DNA of 8,211 nt from positions 1-8,211 of the forward strand of contig CADAUN010000054.1 of assembly GCA_902791085.1 (NCBI GenBank), read 5' to 3'. This DNA comes from an uncultured Erysipelotrichaceae bacterium (lineage in GTDB: Bacteria; Bacillota_I; Bacilli_A; RFN20; CAG-826). A model generated the notes under the pieces. It saw nothing but the letters and a program-made list of their open reading frames with translations, searched no databases and had not been told where the DNA came from. Shown here piece after piece: positions 6,444-8,211 of the stretch. Position 1 is the first letter of the stretch. Each line of letters begins with the position of its first letter. The position numbers and the translations under genes were made by a program.

Positions 6444-8210
6444 TCATTCCTCGTCGTTCAAATCATCGGTGTCAATATGATAGTCCTTGCTATTCGTGTC
6501 ATCCGGATAACGGGAACGTCCGATTTGAATGATACGGGCAGACAATTTTCTTTGATAAGTAAATTTCCCTGCTTTGAAATCCTGAAGTAAAGCTTGGTTG
6601 TCTGGCTCGTTAAAAGAATTATATAAGTCGAGCCTTGTTGTGTCTAGATTCCGTGTCTTCATTAAAGCATTACGATAGGTGCGGAAATATTCGTCCCAAT
6701 GAACCGGGACTTCGTGCATTTCTCCATCGCCTCCCAAGCAGGGAACATAATCCACCCGTGGCTCCGAATAATAATTGGTGGCCCGGACGTGAACCAAGTC
6801 TTCGTTCCCTTCTTTTCGTAAAAATTTTGCGCGAAGCAATACGCGAGTGGTCCCGTGTTCCGGAGAGAGGTCGTCACAGCTTAAAGCGTTCGCCATGACT
6901 TCTTCCTCTTCAGCGGAGAGATTCATCGGAGCATCTTCGCCATAAAGGTAGTCCAGCGATTTGGTTTGTTGATAAAGCGGGATAGAAAGTAACGGAGCCA
7001 AATCGAAATATATCGATTGAAAATAATCAAGACAGTAGTTGACAAAGGAAGTTCGCATCTTTCGAATGTCTATATCATAAAAATCAAAAGGACTCGCAAA
7101 ATAGTCAAAGTTTTGAGAATGGCGAGAAAAAATAACATTCATCTTTTTAACTTTGGCAAAAGAAAAATCATCTCCAAAATGTTCTTGATCGGTAAGTAAG
7201 GCCACCTCATTTTGCTGCGCTAAAGGAGTGAATAGCAAACGGAATTCCACTTCGTTGTCGCGATTGAAAGCGCCCCAAAGGACATCAAATTGATGGTTGG
7301 ACATCAAAGTGATTTTTGTTTTGCCTTGTTCGATTTCTTTTTGCAAATCTTTGGCCTTTCTTTCGACTTGCTTTTTTAATTCTTTTTCACTGGCGCCTTT
7401 CGCCACTTGTGGCGTGCGGAAAAAGCTCAAATGCGGAGCAGCTTCGTTCGCGTAACGAAGATAAGTTTTTTCGCCATAAAAAGGGGCGGGGTGATATACC
7501 GTGGCATGCAAAGTTTCACTATGATATTGCGTGTGGGTATGGCCATCGCTATCGGTATAGGTGGTTGTCCAATGAATGACCAAGCTTCCGGTATATGCCT
7601 CATCTTGAATGGAACAATGCAGTTCTTTTTCTAAGACGAAGGGATTCCCTAAGCAAGTGCCAGATTGTACTCCCAAAGTGGAAGTCATAGGATCGTCGTT
7701 AGGCTGATAACCATAATTCTTGACCAACGAAAGATAACGCTTTACTTCAAAGTTCTCATCAAAATGAAGAAAGGAGGGGAGGGTACGATTTAAAACAACG
7801 TTAGGCATCCCCCATTCGTAAAGATCGCATAAAGGCTGAACGGACGAAGTCAAATCATCAAGCATTCGTTCTAACTCTTTTTGCAAAGCATCTGATTTTT
7901 TCGTGGCTGCCTCTAATTTGCGTTGTAAGCTTCCATGTTTCCATCGGAGCATAAAGACACCGATCAGAGGAAACAAAAAAGCGATGACTAAAAGGAGGGA
8001 AGGAATCCAAAGATCTGTAGTCCAATTTAAAAATTGAGCAATGGCAACCAAAGTGAGGACGCCGGCAACGACAAACGAAAAAATGGCCATGAAAGTGGCA
8101 AATCCCCGTTTTCCTTTGACGGAATTTACTTCCGCTTGGGCATCGCTCGATTCCTGTTGTTTCTCGTAGTATCGATCCGCATCATTGGCGTTTTTATTGG
8201 CGTCGACATG
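6444..8210 (-). CDS. Uncharacterised two-TM membrane protein with coiled coil, LemA partner; 5'-truncated by window edge
   Basis: At least 588 residues are visible and the frame is open to the right edge. The first ATG (8090) is probably not the start: it has no ribosome binding site, and the 40 codons before it are open and read as a polar segment (NKNANDADRYYEKQQ, ending basic VKGKRG) that runs naturally into the first membrane helix. No ATG, GTG or TTG lies in those 40 codons. Numbered from that ATG, residues 1-20 and 29-48 are two membrane helices joined by a short loop, which would leave both ends on the same, probably cytoplasmic, side. Residues 52-83 (QRKLEAATKKSDALQKELE) look like a coiled coil, with another helix at 232-257. 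Between them is a beta-rich part with an aromatic and histidine-rich strand (HWTTTYTDSDGHTHTQYH, 173-190). The tail (529-548) is acidic. No enzyme motif is recognised. lemA follows after 19 nt. Elsewhere LemA is often encoded with a large membrane protein (DUF3137 type); membership here is not proven. Confidence 0.8.
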   Translation of the reverse strand, partial: HVDANKNANDADRYYEKQQESSDAQAEVNSVKGKRGFATFMAIFSFVVAGVLTLVAIAQFLNWTTDLWIPSLLLVIAFLFPLIGVFMLRWKHGSLQRKLEAATKKSDALQKELERMLDDLTSSVQPLCDLYEWGMPNVVLNRTLPSFLHFDENFEVKRYLSLVKNYGYQPNDDPMTSTLGVQSGTCLGNPFVLEKELHCSIQDEAYTGSLVIHWTTTYTDSDGHTHTQYHSETLHATVYHPAPFYGEKTYLRYANEAAPHLSFFRTPQVAKGASEKELKKQVERKAKDLQKEIEQGKTKITLMSNHQFDVLWGAFNRDNEVEFRLLFTPLAQQNEVALLTDQEHFGDDFSFAKVKKMNVIFSRHSQNFDYFASPFDFYDIDIRKMRTSFVNYCLDYFQSIYFDLAPLLSIPLYQQTKSLDYLYGEDAPMNLSAEEEEVMANALSCDDLSPEHGTTRVLLRAKFLRKEGNEDLVHVRATNYYSEPRVDYVPCLGGDGEMHEVPVHWDEYFRTYRNALMKTRNLDTTRLDLYNSFNEPDNQALLQDFKAGKFTYQRKLSARIIQIGRSRYPDDTNSKDYHIDTDDLNDEE

Positions 8211-8211
8211 A

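Noticed and set aside
8207..8209. Minus-strand ATG at the right edge as the start of the large membrane protein
   Set aside because: It is in a different frame from the gene and meets a TAA after about 27 codons.

Overview
The window looks like chromosome from a low-to-moderate GC Bacillota/Mycoplasmatota-type bacterium, probably an uncultured gut-associated lineage near Erysipelotrichales or the Mollicutes. The reasons are strong AAGGAGG ribosome binding sites, U-tract intrinsic terminators, BspA-type leucine-rich repeats, a lipoprotein with a loose lipobox and a mycoplasma-like divergent LemA. TGA is used as a real stop: it ends the 6444 gene directly before the next gene's ribosome binding site, and it ends the LemA and esterase genes directly before terminators. 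The Mollicutes code 4 therefore does not apply. The taxon is inferred from style only.

Left, plus strand (1-2841): the C-terminal part of a BspA/LRR_5 surface protein, open at the left edge, is followed 17 nt later by a 634-residue lipoprotein with a repeated extracellular module, and then by an intrinsic terminator. This is a cell-envelope two-gene unit. A Cof-type HAD phosphatase (2900-3697) follows with its own candidate promoter.

Middle (3698-5752): a non-coding stretch of about 200 nt, in which the HAD frame stays readable past two TGA codons, ends in a strong bidirectional terminator. Convergent to the HAD gene is a minus-strand pair. A glycosidase-like five-bladed beta-propeller protein (GH43/GH117 type) comes first, then an SGNH/GDSL esterase 4 nt downstream whose ribosome binding site lies inside the end of the glycosidase gene. 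Neither has a signal peptide, so the pair probably trims acylated oligosaccharides in the cytoplasm.

Right, minus strand (5753-8210): a large uncharacterised membrane protein (two transmembrane helices, coiled coil, large soluble part) runs off the right edge. It is followed 19 nt later by a LemA-family protein and a UUCG-loop terminator. The two are probably one operon and may form one membrane-associated complex of unknown function. No RNA genes, CRISPR arrays, insertion sequences or defence genes are visible.
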